From Gnetum montanum (Eukaryota > Streptophyta > Gnetopsida > Gnetales > Gnetaceae), in contig MNCI01003787.1 in assembly GCA_015680685.1 (NCBI GenBank), positions 162,115-226,114 of the forward strand: 64,000 bases of DNA, in the 5' to 3' direction. A program made the position numbers and the translations under genes. Under the pieces are notes generated by a model. That model had not been told where the DNA came from and made no database searches. It saw only the letters and a program-made list of their open reading frames with translations. This document shows positions 30,969-42,235 of the stretch, in pieces (position 1 is the stretch's first letter; each line of letters opens with the position of its first letter).

Positions 30969-31104
30969 TTTGTTTGTGGAACATGCCCTATTTAGGTCTA
31001 AGTGAATATCACTAATATCATTGTATGAACCTAAAGGTCCATATCATTTCCACTATACATAAAATTATAAAAGCACACTAACAATTTCAATTTTTTTTTG
31101 CAAA

Positions 31105-33560
31105 ATGTCTTTTTCTTCTTACAAGCCCGAAGATACTAAACCACTGGTCCCACAAGAATGTAAGGTGGTATACACTCATCTAGATGAGTTTGTGTCGAAT
31201 TTCACCTTCATCCTACATTAGGATGAACAAATGCAATGGCATGATATGGAGAGCAACATCATCTTGCCCCCTGATAGATCTATGCCCAGAATGCCTTTTA
31301 AAATCCTTAAGAAGTTGGGCATAGCAAATCTTCATGAGAAGTACATTATGGATGGATACGACACTCAAAATTACTATCCCACTCAAACACAATGTAAAAG
31401 AGATAAACATTAGGAGAAACTCCATGAAGATACAAAGGCAAAACATTATAATAACCCCTTGTTCCTACTAGATAAAGAGGAAAATGAGGATCCTCCCTTG
31501 GAAGGTTCTCAACATGAAGATTCTCCACCCCTTGCTATTGATGGTGAGGGTGTGAACCTGACCTTGTGATTGACTATTCATAAACTAGAATCAAGAAAGA
31601 GTGATAGCCAAGGTAGGGACTCGAGTAAACATCATAGCAATAAGGGATCTAAGGATGGTAATCATAAAAAGCATAAGAGTGATGGTAAACACCACAGTGG
31701 TGGTGGTGGTCCACCTTCCTCTTCATCCTCTTCATCTGATTCTAAAAATTCCTCTTCATTTGATAGTTTTAATGGATTTCATCATCAAAACAACTATGAT
31801 AAAGGTGATTGATGAAATAAAAATGATTGTGAAGGACACCAAAATCGAAGGGGTGGCTGAAACCATCATTAGCATCATCAACGTAGTGATAATGATGAAC
31901 CTTTATTGGTGACTCAAAGTATGCTCAACATTGTGGAGGTAGTAAAATCACAACCAAACATATGAAGGATAGTCAAATTAAGTGCCTAGGTATGAAAAAT
32001 ATCCCAATATTTGAGGAGGGATATAGTTTTGACCCACATACACATCTACAAGCTTTTCAAGATGCCTGTGTTTTACAGAATATAGAGAATGAGTGGCAAA
32101 ACCTCAAGCTTTTCCCAAGGACATTCATTAAAGAAGCTAAAAGTTGGTATTGCTCCTTTGAGCCATAATATATTTGCATATGGAGTACCATGTTAGAATT
32201 ATTTAATGAAAAATACTAAACATACTCCAGAGTGTCTAATCTAAGAAGGAAAATCCAAGGTTGAAAACAAGGAGCACATGAACCCTTGGATGCTATCATG
32301 GATCGATACTATTCACTCCGACACCAATGCCTTGGCCATGGTTACTCTCAGAGGGAACAACTTCATCACATCATAGATGGGCTCAAAGCAGAAATAAGAA
32401 GAACCCTTGGGATGTATACCCAAGGAACATTATCTAAAATGAGAGCTCATCAAATCCAAAGGTTAATTAAGTAGGTAGCAAAACAATAAGGTGAGCTATG
32501 AAAAAGGGAAAGTGCTAAAGAATATAATAGAAACCCATCTATTAGAAAATGAGAGGTTTGATTTTGTGATGAGGAAGAGTCACCACTTGATGAAGTGGTG
32601 AATAGAAAGACCTTACCCATTCAAAAATCTATTTATGATATTTTGGCCAAGGTTGACAAGTTATGAGAGTCTTTGGATGAAAATTTTCAAATTGCTTTAA
32701 ATATTGCCAAAAAATCCAAGGGGCAAAATAGTGGTCATAATTGTAGGAGGAAAAAAGAAGTTGAACATTCATTTCAACGAGGTAAGGGAAAAGCTATTGT
32801 AGTAGAGGAAGTTGTGGAGTTTGATTTTGATGATGAAACTAAATGTGACATCTATCAATATAAACATCCAAAGGGATTTTTCCCTATGGTGTTACACTTA
32901 TAAGAGTTTGGAGTGTATGCATTAAATCCTTGCCTATCACGTAGGTAAGCTCCAAGACAATTGCCTTACCCTCAAGGCAATCTAAGATAGCTCCACCAAA
33001 AACAATAAGCTTACTATCCAAGTGGAACTCCTTCATGACCATACAAAAATTACCAATAGTGGTATCAACCATAATCATGGGGAATGCCACCGCCAAGGTA
33101 GTAATATCCTAATAGGCAACCAAATCCATACGGGTACTATGTTCAACAATCCATCTCCCCTAGAAGTTTTGCAAGTCATGTATTATTCAAGCATCACTAT
33201 TATCCTCTAGAGTACCATCAAACACATTCACCATCTACTCAAGGGGAAAATCCATATCCATATCCTTATCATCCTCCACATTCCTCTGCACCTACACCTC
33301 CACCTTTAACTTAGTTACCTCCTGATCCATGCATGTAGGGTGAAATTCCTCTATAGCCACAACAACAAATGCTACAAGGGCTATGCATTCATAATCAGTT
33401 TTTCAACCAAGTGGTCCAAATAATCGATCAAGGAAATGACCTTTCTTCTAGCCCAGCAATCCTCTCTAGTCCTCACAATCGACTCTGGCTAATCATCCTG
33501 CATCTCCATCACCCTTATCTTCTACATCAAATACCTTTGAGTGCCCTTTAAACCAAGTGC
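31105..33560 (+). pseudogene. Gypsy gag relic, element F
   Basis: The ATG at 31105 begins MSFSSYKPEDTKPLVPQE and continues with THLDEFVSNFTFIL. A His/Lys/Ser-rich zone follows, including a poly-Gly, Pro, poly-Ser run (about 31690-31770). The capsid core (31960-32475) contains LQNIENEWQNLKLFP and the open frame 32286-32474 with SLRHQCLGHGYSQREQLHH. The knuckle relic CDIYQYKHPKGFF (about 32850-32885) lacks two of its Cys residues. The Pro/Gln-rich C-terminus reaches to the protease. Gag is a structural capsid and RNA-binding protein. Several TAG stops and frameshifts make it inactive. Confidence 0.75.
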
Positions 33561-34280
33561 CACCTAGGATCCACACTGTAATGCTAACCCATGCTATTTA
33601 TAATTAGATTAAGGTTGGAAACCTTTCTATAAAAAGATCCGATCCAGGCGGTCCACTCATCTATCTACATATTACTAGATAAGAGTCATGCAAAGCTCTT
33701 CTTGACTCTGGTTCTAGAGTTAACCTCATCTCCCATTATATGTACAATGCCTAAAACATACCACCTCTTAAGAAGAGCAACATCTATTTAGAATTAGCAA
33801 ATCAGTCGATTACTGTCCCTTTGGGATTAGTAGAGGGCATTGTAACCATAGTCTATGGGTGGTTCTATCCTGCTAATTTTCTAATAATCAAGGTGGAAAA
33901 TTGCAAAAGTGACTTCCCCATCATTATGGGACGGGCTTGGTTAAGCAAATTTGATGCATGAATGGGTATAAGAAATCTATCTCTAGAAGTATCTAAGGAG
34001 AATGAGTTAGGAAAGATTGAGAAGAAGGATATTCCATGCATCATGTACAATGATAATGGGTGCAATTACATGCAAAATATTTGGTTAATCAAAAGCACAT
34101 ACATTAAGGCATGCAATCGGTGTGCACAAGAAATTAACATTCAATTGTGTCTGTACATAGTAGCCACAAAGTAGGAGGGCACTTAGTGGCTGATAGCTAA
34201 TTCAGATAGTAGCACAATATGCATGGAGCTAATTGAGAGGCTAACATATGCATATGTTGAAGGCAAGGAAAAGATTCAAC
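33561..34280 (+). pseudogene. Aspartic protease relic, element F
   Basis: ALLDSGSRVNLISHYMYNA (about 33690-33750) retains the D-S-G catalytic triad motif. FPIIMGRAWLSKFDA follows at about 33915-33960, then an open frame 33962-34174 with the Cys-containing tail (ACNRCAQEINIQLCLYI). The region ends in an acidic linker (about 34300-34330) that leads to the RT. It is nearly open but interrupted by TAG and TGA. Confidence 0.8.
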
Positions 34281-34359
34281 AAGTTCATTTACAACTCTCT
34301 AATGAAGATGATGATACCTATTGGGGAGAGTTGGAGATCCCTAATCACTTTAAGTAGGA

Positions 34360-35340
34360 GCCCTTATAACTAAAAACTTTATTGGTTAGTATGGAGTATG
34401 CACTTTTAAAGAATGGTAAACTGGTCATCATTAATGCCAAACTTGCTCTTGAACAAAAAGAAAGTTGTTGAAGGTAGTAAATAAATGGTCAACAACCTTT
34501 TCTTAGTCATATCCAAAGCTAACAGGAATCAATCCAAGGATATGCCAACATCACATCTACACTGACCCAACCACGAAGCCTAGAAGGTAGTCATAGACGT
34601 GGTTGAACCCAAAATTAAAACAAATCATCAAGAAGGAAATAGAACAACTCCTCAAGGTAGGGTTCATCTATCCAATCGCAGATAGTAAGTGGGTTAGCCC
34701 CCTTGTAGTAGTATTGGAGAAGGGTGGAAAATGACATGTTTGCATTGACTTTAGGCTGTTAAATATGGAAACATTTAAAGATCATTTTCCCTTGCCATTT
34801 TTAGATAAAGCATTAGATACCATATCTAGGAATTGTTATTATAGTTTTTTGGATGGTTATAGTGGCTATAACCAAATCCAAATCACACCAGAAGAATAGG
34901 CCAAAACAACATTCATAAGTCCCTGGGGGACTTTTGCATTCTGTAAGATGCCATTTAGCCCATGCAATGCCCCTGAAACATTTCAATGCTTGGTCCTAAG
35001 TATCTTTTAACAAAAAATCGATAGTGGTGTTGAAGTTTTCATGGATGACTTCTCCACCTATGGAACTACATTCAAGCAAGCCTTGGACAGACTTGAGCAA
35101 GTACTGAAGAGATGTGTAGAGACAAACCTATGACTCAAATGGTAAAAGAGCCATCTCATGATCCAAGAAGGCATCGTGCTAGGGCACCAAATTTTGTAGA
35201 AAGGGATTGAGGTAGACCTAGAAAAGATAAGGATCATCCAAGGAATAACATGCTAACCAAAGACCATTAAAGATGTTCGTTCATTCCTTGGACACATTGG
35301 TTACTACCGGTAATTTATTGAGAATTTCTCTAAGATTGCA
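34360..35340 (+). pseudogene. Reverse transcriptase relic, element F
   Basis: It has the pre-RT ending in PRICQH (about 34540-34555), the fingers with WVSPLVV (about 34690-34710), LDGYSGYNQIQI (about 34850-34890) and an intact FMDDFST active site at 35038-35058. The thumb segment ends near 35330 with the Gly-His motif SFLGHIGYYR. Stops and a frameshift near 34460-34740 break it. The active site is preserved better than in A or D. Confidence 0.8.
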
Positions 35341-35850
35341 AAGCCATTGGTAGAACTTACAAAGAAAGATGCACCTTTCATTTGGACCAAGGAATGTGAA
35401 CATGCATTCCAACAATTAAAGGAGAAACTTGTAGAAACACCAATCCTACGAGCTCTAGATTGGTCCAAACCATTCCATATCATGACAAACACATCTAACT
35501 ATGCTTTGGGAGTAGTGCTCACACAATTGGATGATAAGAAACACCCATATTATATCCATTACATGAGTATAAGCATTGTGGGACCATATTTGAATTATAC
35601 CACCATGGAAAAATAATTAATGGTAGTGGTGTACACACTAGAAAAGTTTAGATATTATGTGCTAGGTTATAAGGTATTTGTACATACAAAACATAGTGCA
35701 ATTTGCTTCCTCATGAATAAGTCAATGGTGAGGCTTCATGTTATATCATGGCTTGTGATCTTGCAGAAATTCGATCTTACTATGGTATATTGAAAAGGGA
35801 CTGAGAATGTCGTCACTGATCACCTTTCTTGCTTAATATGGAATAACAAA
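35341..35850 (+). pseudogene. RNase H relic, element F
   Basis: The open frame 35347-35616 carries LVELTKKDAPFIWTKECEHA and ALGVVLTQLDDKKHP, the usual start of the gypsy RNase H, followed by YYIHYMS. After a TAA at about 35615 it continues with FRYYVLGYKVFVHT. The terminal ENVVTDHLS-type part is near 35805-35830. It would remove RNA during cDNA synthesis. Confidence 0.75.
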
Positions 35851-36059
35851 GAGGAGGAGAGCCCGCTCTCTAATCAGTTTCTAGACGAACTTCTCTTTAC
35901 TGGAGAAATAAATGAATAAACACCTAAAAAAGAAATATGGTTTAATGGAATCCTCACATATCTTCTCATCCAAATGCTACAAGACTTGGATTTTAGGGAA
36001 AAACAACAACAATTTCTTCATCAGGTCAAATACTTCATAGAAATCAATAGATATCTTTA

Positions 36060-36735
36060 CAAGGTATGTTCCAATGGCTTGATCCATTAGTGTGTCCCTA
36101 TCAAAGATCAACTACATGTTCTCCAGGATGCTCATGAAGGACCTTGCAGAGGCCACTATGTAGGGAGAAACATGACCATAAAAATCCTGATGGTAGTATA
36201 CTATTGTCCCACAATCTTTAGGGATGTCCACAAGTTCATCAAGTCTTGTAAACATTGTCAACATGATGGGGGGATGACCGCTCACATGGAAGGCCCCCAA
36301 CAGCAGATTCAACCACTAGAGCCTTTCGACATATGGGACATTGACTTCATGGGTCCCATCACACCCATGTCTAATGGGAAAGTGTATATTATAGTAGCAA
36401 TTAACTACTACACAAAATGGGCTAAAGAAGCAATCATTACTCATGGTACATCATACACTACTACTAAATTTATGCAAAAAAATATTATGAATAGGTTTGG
36501 GGTGCCACATTCACTAATTACTGATAATGGAACTCATTTCATAGGTGTCACATTTAGAAAATTAATGTAGCACTTGGAGGTAGAACATAAATTAACAACA
36601 CCTTACCACCCCCAAGCCAATGGTCAAGTAGAGGTAACCAAGCAGGAGATTACAAAAACACTAACGTGAACCATTAGCAAATATAGGAAGGATTGGACTA
36701 CAAAACTTAACAATGCTCTCTAGGCTTATTGATCC
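36060..36735 (+). pseudogene. Integrase relic, element F, C-terminally deleted
   Basis: A 132-codon open frame (36172-36570) covers the zinc domain (CKHCQHDGG) and most of the core. All three catalytic acids can be seen: DIDFMGPI, ITDNGTHF and, after one stop, QVEVTKQEI. The core is therefore unusually well preserved. Near 36733 the sequence jumps to the region just before the 3' LTR, removing the integrase C-terminus, the spacer and the whole third ORF. A TGATC present on both sides in the other copies may be the microhomology used. Confidence 0.8.
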
Positions 36736-36870
36736 ATACACCTGAGCACTCCATTTTTGTGTCCAAGTCAATTAATTTTTTTTGTTGAAGAAAAATTCAA
36801 TGAATAATCCCATACCTTCCCAATTTTGTAAAATAACTCAAGGATGATTTTTCATTCAATCATAGGGATA
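36736..36870 (+). other. 3' untranslated region and polypurine tract, element F
   Basis: This stretch matches 42100-42235 of B, including GAGCACTCCATTTTTGTG and CCCAATTTTGTAAAA. AATCATAGGGATA (36858-36870) is a weakened polypurine tract abutting the LTR. Confidence 0.7.
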
Positions 36871-37768
36871 TGATGAGTTATCGTTGGTTGGCTGCATCGA
36901 TAGGGCCTCATCGATGCATCTTTCCCTGCGTTAATGAGGCCTTGTCAATGCAATGTTTGTCTATCACTTATAAATATGTGCCTACCAGTTGTATTTATGG
37001 AAATCTATATTTTAATAGCAGTGAAGCTCTTGCATTTTCTCTATTCAAAAGTTATAAATTTTCCCCAAGTGCCCACAATAGGAGTCATTGAGTGTATGGA
37101 TCTTTATTTTAGCATTGTTTTACTTGAGCACAATAGTGTGTGCAATAATAAAGATGAGTTTTTGTGATAAACGTTGTAGCACTTTGGATAGATTAGATAT
37201 TTTATTTATGCATTTACTATTTTCAATTATTTATTAAATGTTTTTAATTAATTATCAGTTATTTTCCAGTTATTACATTAGATAAACAATTAAGCTGGAT
37301 AGACGACACACATAAGTATGACCACTTTGAGCATAACATGTATGCGCTTGGTAATCCTAGCAGCATTATCACTTAGTACACCCAGTAGCATAGCATTTGG
37401 TTGCCCAGTAGTGGATATGTGGGTTCAGGATGTGTACGGAAAGTGGGAATGGATACTTATGTTAGGATTAGTTAAATGATTAGTTAATTAGTTAATTTAG
37501 ATTAATTAATCAAATCCCTTGTTATCAACATTTCAAGAACTTGACTATAAAACATAAAAATGATACAAATCGAATGCCTTAGTTACATTTAACCATACCA
37601 ATGGATGCCACAATTGTAATTGGTAAGACAATGATTGACCTTAAGGCTAGATTCACTTCCTATAGGGCTAGTGCACTAGAAACGACAAAGTCCATGGAAT
37701 TCGACCGGATCACGTGTGAATGCTTGTGATTTGTATGGTTGGGCATAGGGGTATCTTGTCGCTCATCA
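36871..37768 (+). repeat. Shared central LTR of F and B
   Basis: 898 bp from TGATGAGTT to GCTCATCA. It is preceded by the polypurine tract of F and followed by the start of a primer site, so it is at once the 3' LTR of F and the 5' LTR of B. The U3 holds GGGCCTCATCGATGC-type units, and TATAAATA is at 36969-36976. Confidence 0.85.
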
Positions 37769-38210
37769 TTGGCGCCCTTAGAATTAAAAACTTTACCAGT
37801 CGGTATAGAGTATGCATTTTTAAAGAATGGTAAACTGGTCATCATTAATGCCAAACTTGCTACTGAACAAAAAGAAAAGTTGTTGAAGGTGGTAAATAAA
37901 TGGTCAATAGCCTTTGCTTGGTCATATCCAGAGCTAATAGGAATCAATCCAAGGATATGCTAGCATTGCATCTACACTAACTTGGCCATGAAGCCTTGAA
38001 GGTAGCCATAAAGGTAGTTGAACTCCAAAAGAAAAAATTCCAAACATTGTGGAAGGGACCTTATATAATTGATCAAACCATTCCCATTGGGGCCATGATA
38101 ATTTACAAACCTAACACCCTAAATAAAAAGCAATTAGTCAATATCTAATAAGTCAAACCTTTCCTAGAACCAAGACTATCTTGTAAATACCGCCTCAACA
38201 GATGGACAAC
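37769..38210 (+). pseudogene. Primer-site remnant fused to pol scraps, element B
   Basis: TTGGCGCC (37769-37776) is the first half of the primer site and is cut off. The next bases already belong to the pre-RT region: the open frame 37739-37963 reads LKTLPVGIEYAFLKNGKLVI and AFAWSYPELIGINPRIC. Near 38020 the sequence jumps to the integrase C-terminus (FQTLWKGPYIID, about 38038-38075) and ends before 38210. So gag, protease, nearly all RT, RNase H and the integrase core are deleted in two steps. This interior cannot encode any enzyme. Confidence 0.8.
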
Positions 38211-38246
38211 CACATCCTATTTTTTAGATCTCCTCCCTCCAACTTA

Positions 38247-38275
38247 GTCATGGAAGAGATGGCCATCCATGCTAA
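38247..38275 (+). other. Central polypurine-tract-like block, element B
   Basis: GTCATGGAAGAGATGGCC and the following ATCCATGCTAA match 17272-17300 of A and the minus-strand 51634-51607 of D. Confidence 0.45.
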
Positions 38276-38954
38276 CCATTATCATGGCCTCTTAGTTTTT
38301 CTACCTTTTTGTTTTTTTTTTGTTTTCACATTGTTGATTTTACAATTTTTTTAATTTTCAAGTTTTTCTAATTTTATATCATTTTCAGTACCTTTTAACT
38401 TTCTTAATTATCTTACACTTTCTTATATATTTTACTTTATTTTTTTTCCTTTTTTTAACTATGGTATTTGTTGATGCATAAATTTTGGACACACGAACAC
38501 CTGTGAAAACTTGTTTTAGGAGACTATCACCTAGGGTGCCTCCCATATGGGTATAGAAACCTGGGAATAGTCTTAGTTGGAAAGGGCTATGGGACAAAAT
38601 AATAATAATAATATTTTTAAGCAAAATATTAAAAACTTAAATTTAATTTTAGGAAAGTTCTATTATATATTGAAAAAAAACATAGTAAAATAATTAAAAA
38701 TCAAAATTAAATATTTGTGCAATTTTTTAGTACAATAATCAATACGAAACAAAATAGAAATTAAATTAAAGTTTATCTCGTGCTCTACTTTTCTCGTTCC
38801 TAACTGGCCATCCCCAGTGCAACTGATCGATGTAGGCCGGAAGAAAGAGACAACACTTGTTTCCTGCCATCTATTAACTTCCTGGATGCCTCCCACATCT
38901 GGTAAGAGGTTATGTCCCTCGTTCCTTCTCTGAGTGCTATGCTGTGAAAGGGGA
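38276..38954 (+). other. Spacer of element B, partly unrecognised
   Basis: 38276-38470 is the T-rich spacer shared with A and D. 38470-38954 matches nothing else I can see in the window. It includes an AATAATAATAATAAT microsatellite (38598-38612), an A-rich part, and from about 38770 a more GC-balanced stretch. The sequence that A and D have at this position is absent, so this is either a replacement or an older insertion. Confidence 0.45.
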
Positions 38955-39135
38955 GTGATGAGACGCGATATCGCATGCACCGCGATATCACGTATGCAAT
39001 ATCGCAGCCGTCGCGATATTGCATCGTCCCCTGCGATATCGCATACATGATATTGTGGTCCGTCATCAAATCTATAAATAAGAGGTTGCACTCCCCTCAT
39101 TTCTCATCCTAGGCTAGAAGTAGCGAAGCTCTGGA
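38951..39135 (+). promoter_or_regulatory. LTR-like internal promoter of B: GCGATATCGC array, TATA, R-like part
   Basis: After GAAAGGGGAG comes TGATGAG, the start of the gypsy LTRs. GCGATATCGC follows at 38965 and 39033, with near copies at 38981, 39011 and (partial) 38999 and 39050. TATAAATA is at 39073-39080, and TAGAAGTAGCGAAGCTCT at 39115 corresponds to the R segment of the other LTRs (for example AAGTAGCGAAACTCT in G). The third ORF starts at 39178. The block thus has the parts of a U3-R in order. CpG is strikingly frequent here. Confidence 0.6.
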
Positions 39136-39177
39136 ACCCAAACAAAAGCATTCGTAGGAAGAAAAACCCTCACAACC

Positions 39178-41987
39178 ATGGGAGAAACAACCTAGAGCTA
39201 GAAGGGACTAGCAAGAACAAGGCCAAGAACAACAAGAGGTAACCCATGCAATGGGACCTCTTTGAGAGGAGCCCAAAGTGGAATCTATTTGATAGATTCC
39301 AAAGTAAGAAGTTCCTATAGAACAATCCTAGTGAGGAGAAGCACCTAGACCCATGCCAAGGCTTGAGGTCACTCTGACTCAAACTTACTTAGACATTATC
39401 AAGTCCTAAGAAATCCAAAGAATTAGTTCTTTAAGAGATAAAATTCAGGCCATTTTTGGAAAAATCTCCAAAGGATGTCAAGACACAATTACAAGCCTCT
39501 CCCATGTGGCAATCATCATGTCTAGTGGGGAATGGTATAAGGGAGAGACCTATCTCTTCTGGAATAGCCGAAAGCTAGGGTCCATTATAAAAATCAAGGA
39601 CATTCAAGTGTCTTATTTGGTGGAGGCTATTGCATAGGCACTAGGGTTTCTAGACATTGGAACATAGTTGATTAAAATATTAGCAAAAGGTAATCCTAAG
39701 GAAAAAAAGTAAATGGACCTAATGATGCTATGGGGTGGACCGTAAGGAGGATGGTGACCTCACACTAACAAAGTGGATTTATTTCAAGATTGCAACCTAT
39801 CACCTCAATCTAATAGTGAGGCCAAGCAAGGTGACTACCTTCTTCACCCAAGCATGCATTTCTCTAAGTGAGAAATTTCCTATTAACCTTCCACAACTAA
39901 TTTATTTGGAGATCAAAAAGTTCTTCAAGGAGAATGAATGTGAAAGGAAGATTTTTACATTTCCATGCCTTATCAGGAAACTTTACAAGAGGGTAGGTAT
40001 TGTTTGCTATTCAAATGACACTCTTAGGCATGCTCCCTTGTCCTCATGGGTGGAAATCATGAAGGATAAGATGCCAATGACCACTCAAGAAGAGGAGCTG
40101 CCACCACCACCACCCACTCAAGAGAAAATACCAAAGGCATGTGCAGTCCTTGAGCATCTATGTCAAGTATAAAAATAGTTCTTGAGTGAACAAGAGTAAT
40201 AAGCAAGAATGAGTGGGGTAGATCCATCTATGCATCGGCCAGCAATGAGTCACCTTAATGAGGTGGCCTAAATAGTTAGCTAGATGGAGAGAGGTGGTCC
40301 CATTTTCTTTACCCAAAGAACATAGCTACCTTTGAGGTCAAATCCCAATGCTCAAGAGGTGACGATGTTACTAGCAACACACCATCTATTCCCAAAAATC
40401 TCTAGGAATGCTGCCACTTTCTCAATGAGGTTGGAGGAAGGTGAAGAGATAATTATCTTAGTGATGTAGCACCAAGGGCAGGAGATAGCGGAAAAAGTAA
40501 TAGTTGTCGTGTAGCTAAAGCACTAAATGCACATGTAGCATCTGTACTAGATGTATCTGCACTCCAAGATGTTTAGACATCCATAGGCACAGTCAGTAGA
40601 AAATTTAATGTAGCCTAGCATGAATAGTTGCTAGAACGACTGGTAAGAACTAAGCAACCAACTCTAGATACCTTTGATTTATCAGAGAACATCACTGCAA
40701 CCTAGTTGGAGCTATTGAATGCAAGGGGTAGATGCATCATTTTGGAGGGACAACTAGAAATGGCTCAAAAGTAAAATCAATGCTTGGCTATAGAGGTTGT
40801 TGAACTTCATGCTCGACTTGTAGAACAAACAATCCTCAACCCGATAATTACAAGAGATGAAGCTATCAAACAGCCTCAGGAATGATATCAAAAGGTTGAG
40901 GAGGAAGCAGTAATGGCCATCTTCAAACAATATGATAGAAAATGAAATGCACTCAATCAAAAAGGACTTAAATCATATGCACTAGGAGAATGAAGCATTG
41001 ACCACACAAAATCATCACCTACGAAATGTTGATGCTCAAAAAGATCAAATGCAAGATTTCATTCATCAATAGTAGGAATATCTTGCTAGAGTCAACACTA
41101 AACTAAGGAAATTGACCATAGAGAATCACAATCTATCAATGGAGGAGGTATGCACTTTGTTACAAAAGTCTACCATTGAGATCATTGCCCATAAGAATGA
41201 AGCTCTCAAATTTGAGAGAGTGAAAAATTACTACAAGGACCAGGTTGGCTTGCAAAAGAAAATTAATGAAAAAGAAATCTAGATGGTAAAGGCTAAAGTG
41301 AATTAAGCCCTCCAGCAACTCCAACAAGGAAGAGAGATGTGGCAACCCATCCTTAATGGAATTGATACCTACAACAAAGTAGAGATCCACTTGAAGGAGT
41401 TGTAGATCGAAGAAATGATAGAGTATATGGAGGTGGCCAATCTCCATTATGCAAACTTGGCAATGCTAACAGTTGGATGACCATAGTCAAAATTGGAGAA
41501 ATAGGTAGCTAGCTCATATTTGCTATACGAGATTGAGTTCAAACACCACAATGACACCAAGTAAAAGCTTGAGACTGCTAACACTAAACTCAAAGTTCTC
41601 AAAGGACAATTCACAAATCAAAAATCCATCGTTGAGGACCTAGCCAAATGGATGAATGACTACCAAGAGCTAAAGAACATAGTGAGAGTATTCGACATTA
41701 AACATAAACAATTCACTGCTTGGTTCATCAATGTCAAGGAGTTGTTTCCAACAATCCCATGTCCTTGGGATGTGCCTAGTCCAACCCACATTGGGAAGCT
41801 ATGTGGACGAGGCATGATCCTAGGAGTAAGAAGGAGAAAATGAAAGAACTTTTGGATGCTTTCAACCTCCTACTTGAAGTTGCAGCAATAGTAGGACAAC
41901 CATAGCCACCCAAACCACCACCAGTGCATGAAGCCGGTGAAGGTCCTTCGGAGCCCTAGGAACCACCACTGCCTAGGACCATTTGAT
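39178..41987 (+). pseudogene. Third ORF relic, element B (best-preserved core)
   Basis: The ATG at 39178 lies 98 bp after the TATA box, with no intron-like acceptor before it, unlike A, D and E. The core is open for 145 codons (39735-40172): LTLTKWIYFKIATYHLNLIV, FFTQACISLSEKFPINLPQL, KFFKENECERK, FPCLIRKLYKRVGIVCY, then an acidic/Pro stretch EEELPPPPPTQE. A coiled-coil zone covers about 40680-41660. The C-terminal conserved part is near 41770-41860, and the end, after a Pro-rich tail, is TGA 41985. Resemblance is to the Transposase_32-type domain. Function is unknown. Stops before and after the open stretch mark a pseudogene. Confidence 0.7.
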
Positions 41988-42235
41988 CTTCTCCAAGAAG
42001 CTTCATGCCATCAAGGAACATGTTGTTCAATTTTTGAAGAGTTGTGTCATGGTGTTCAATTTTGTGTCTTGAATGCCACCATTTTTGTAATGTGTTGATC
42101 TGTACAACTGAGCATTCCATTTTTTGTCAAAGTCAGTCAATTTGTTTTGTTGAAGAAAAATTCAATCAATAATCTCATAACTTCCCAATTTTGTAAAAGA
42201 ACTCGAGGATGAGTTTTCATTCAATCATGGAGGTA
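41988..42235 (+). other. 3' untranslated region and polypurine tract, element B
   Basis: It matches 36736-36870 of F in its second half and 21980-22217 of A throughout. ATCATGGAGGTA (42224-42235) is the polypurine tract. Confidence 0.65.

Noticed and set aside
38951-39060. GCGATATCGC array as a bacterial or organellar origin/partition site
   Set aside because: The context is a plant retrotransposon with TATA and R-like sequence directly after. No other prokaryotic feature is present.
38800-39100. Antisense frames of 89-145 codons over the B promoter
   Set aside because: They run through the palindrome array and unrelated spacer without any motif. They are open because this piece is GC-richer.
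39735-40172. The open 145-codon third-ORF stretch as a possible host gene
   Set aside because: It is collinear with the relics in A, D and E and sits between the polypurine-like block and a 3' LTR, so it is element sequence.
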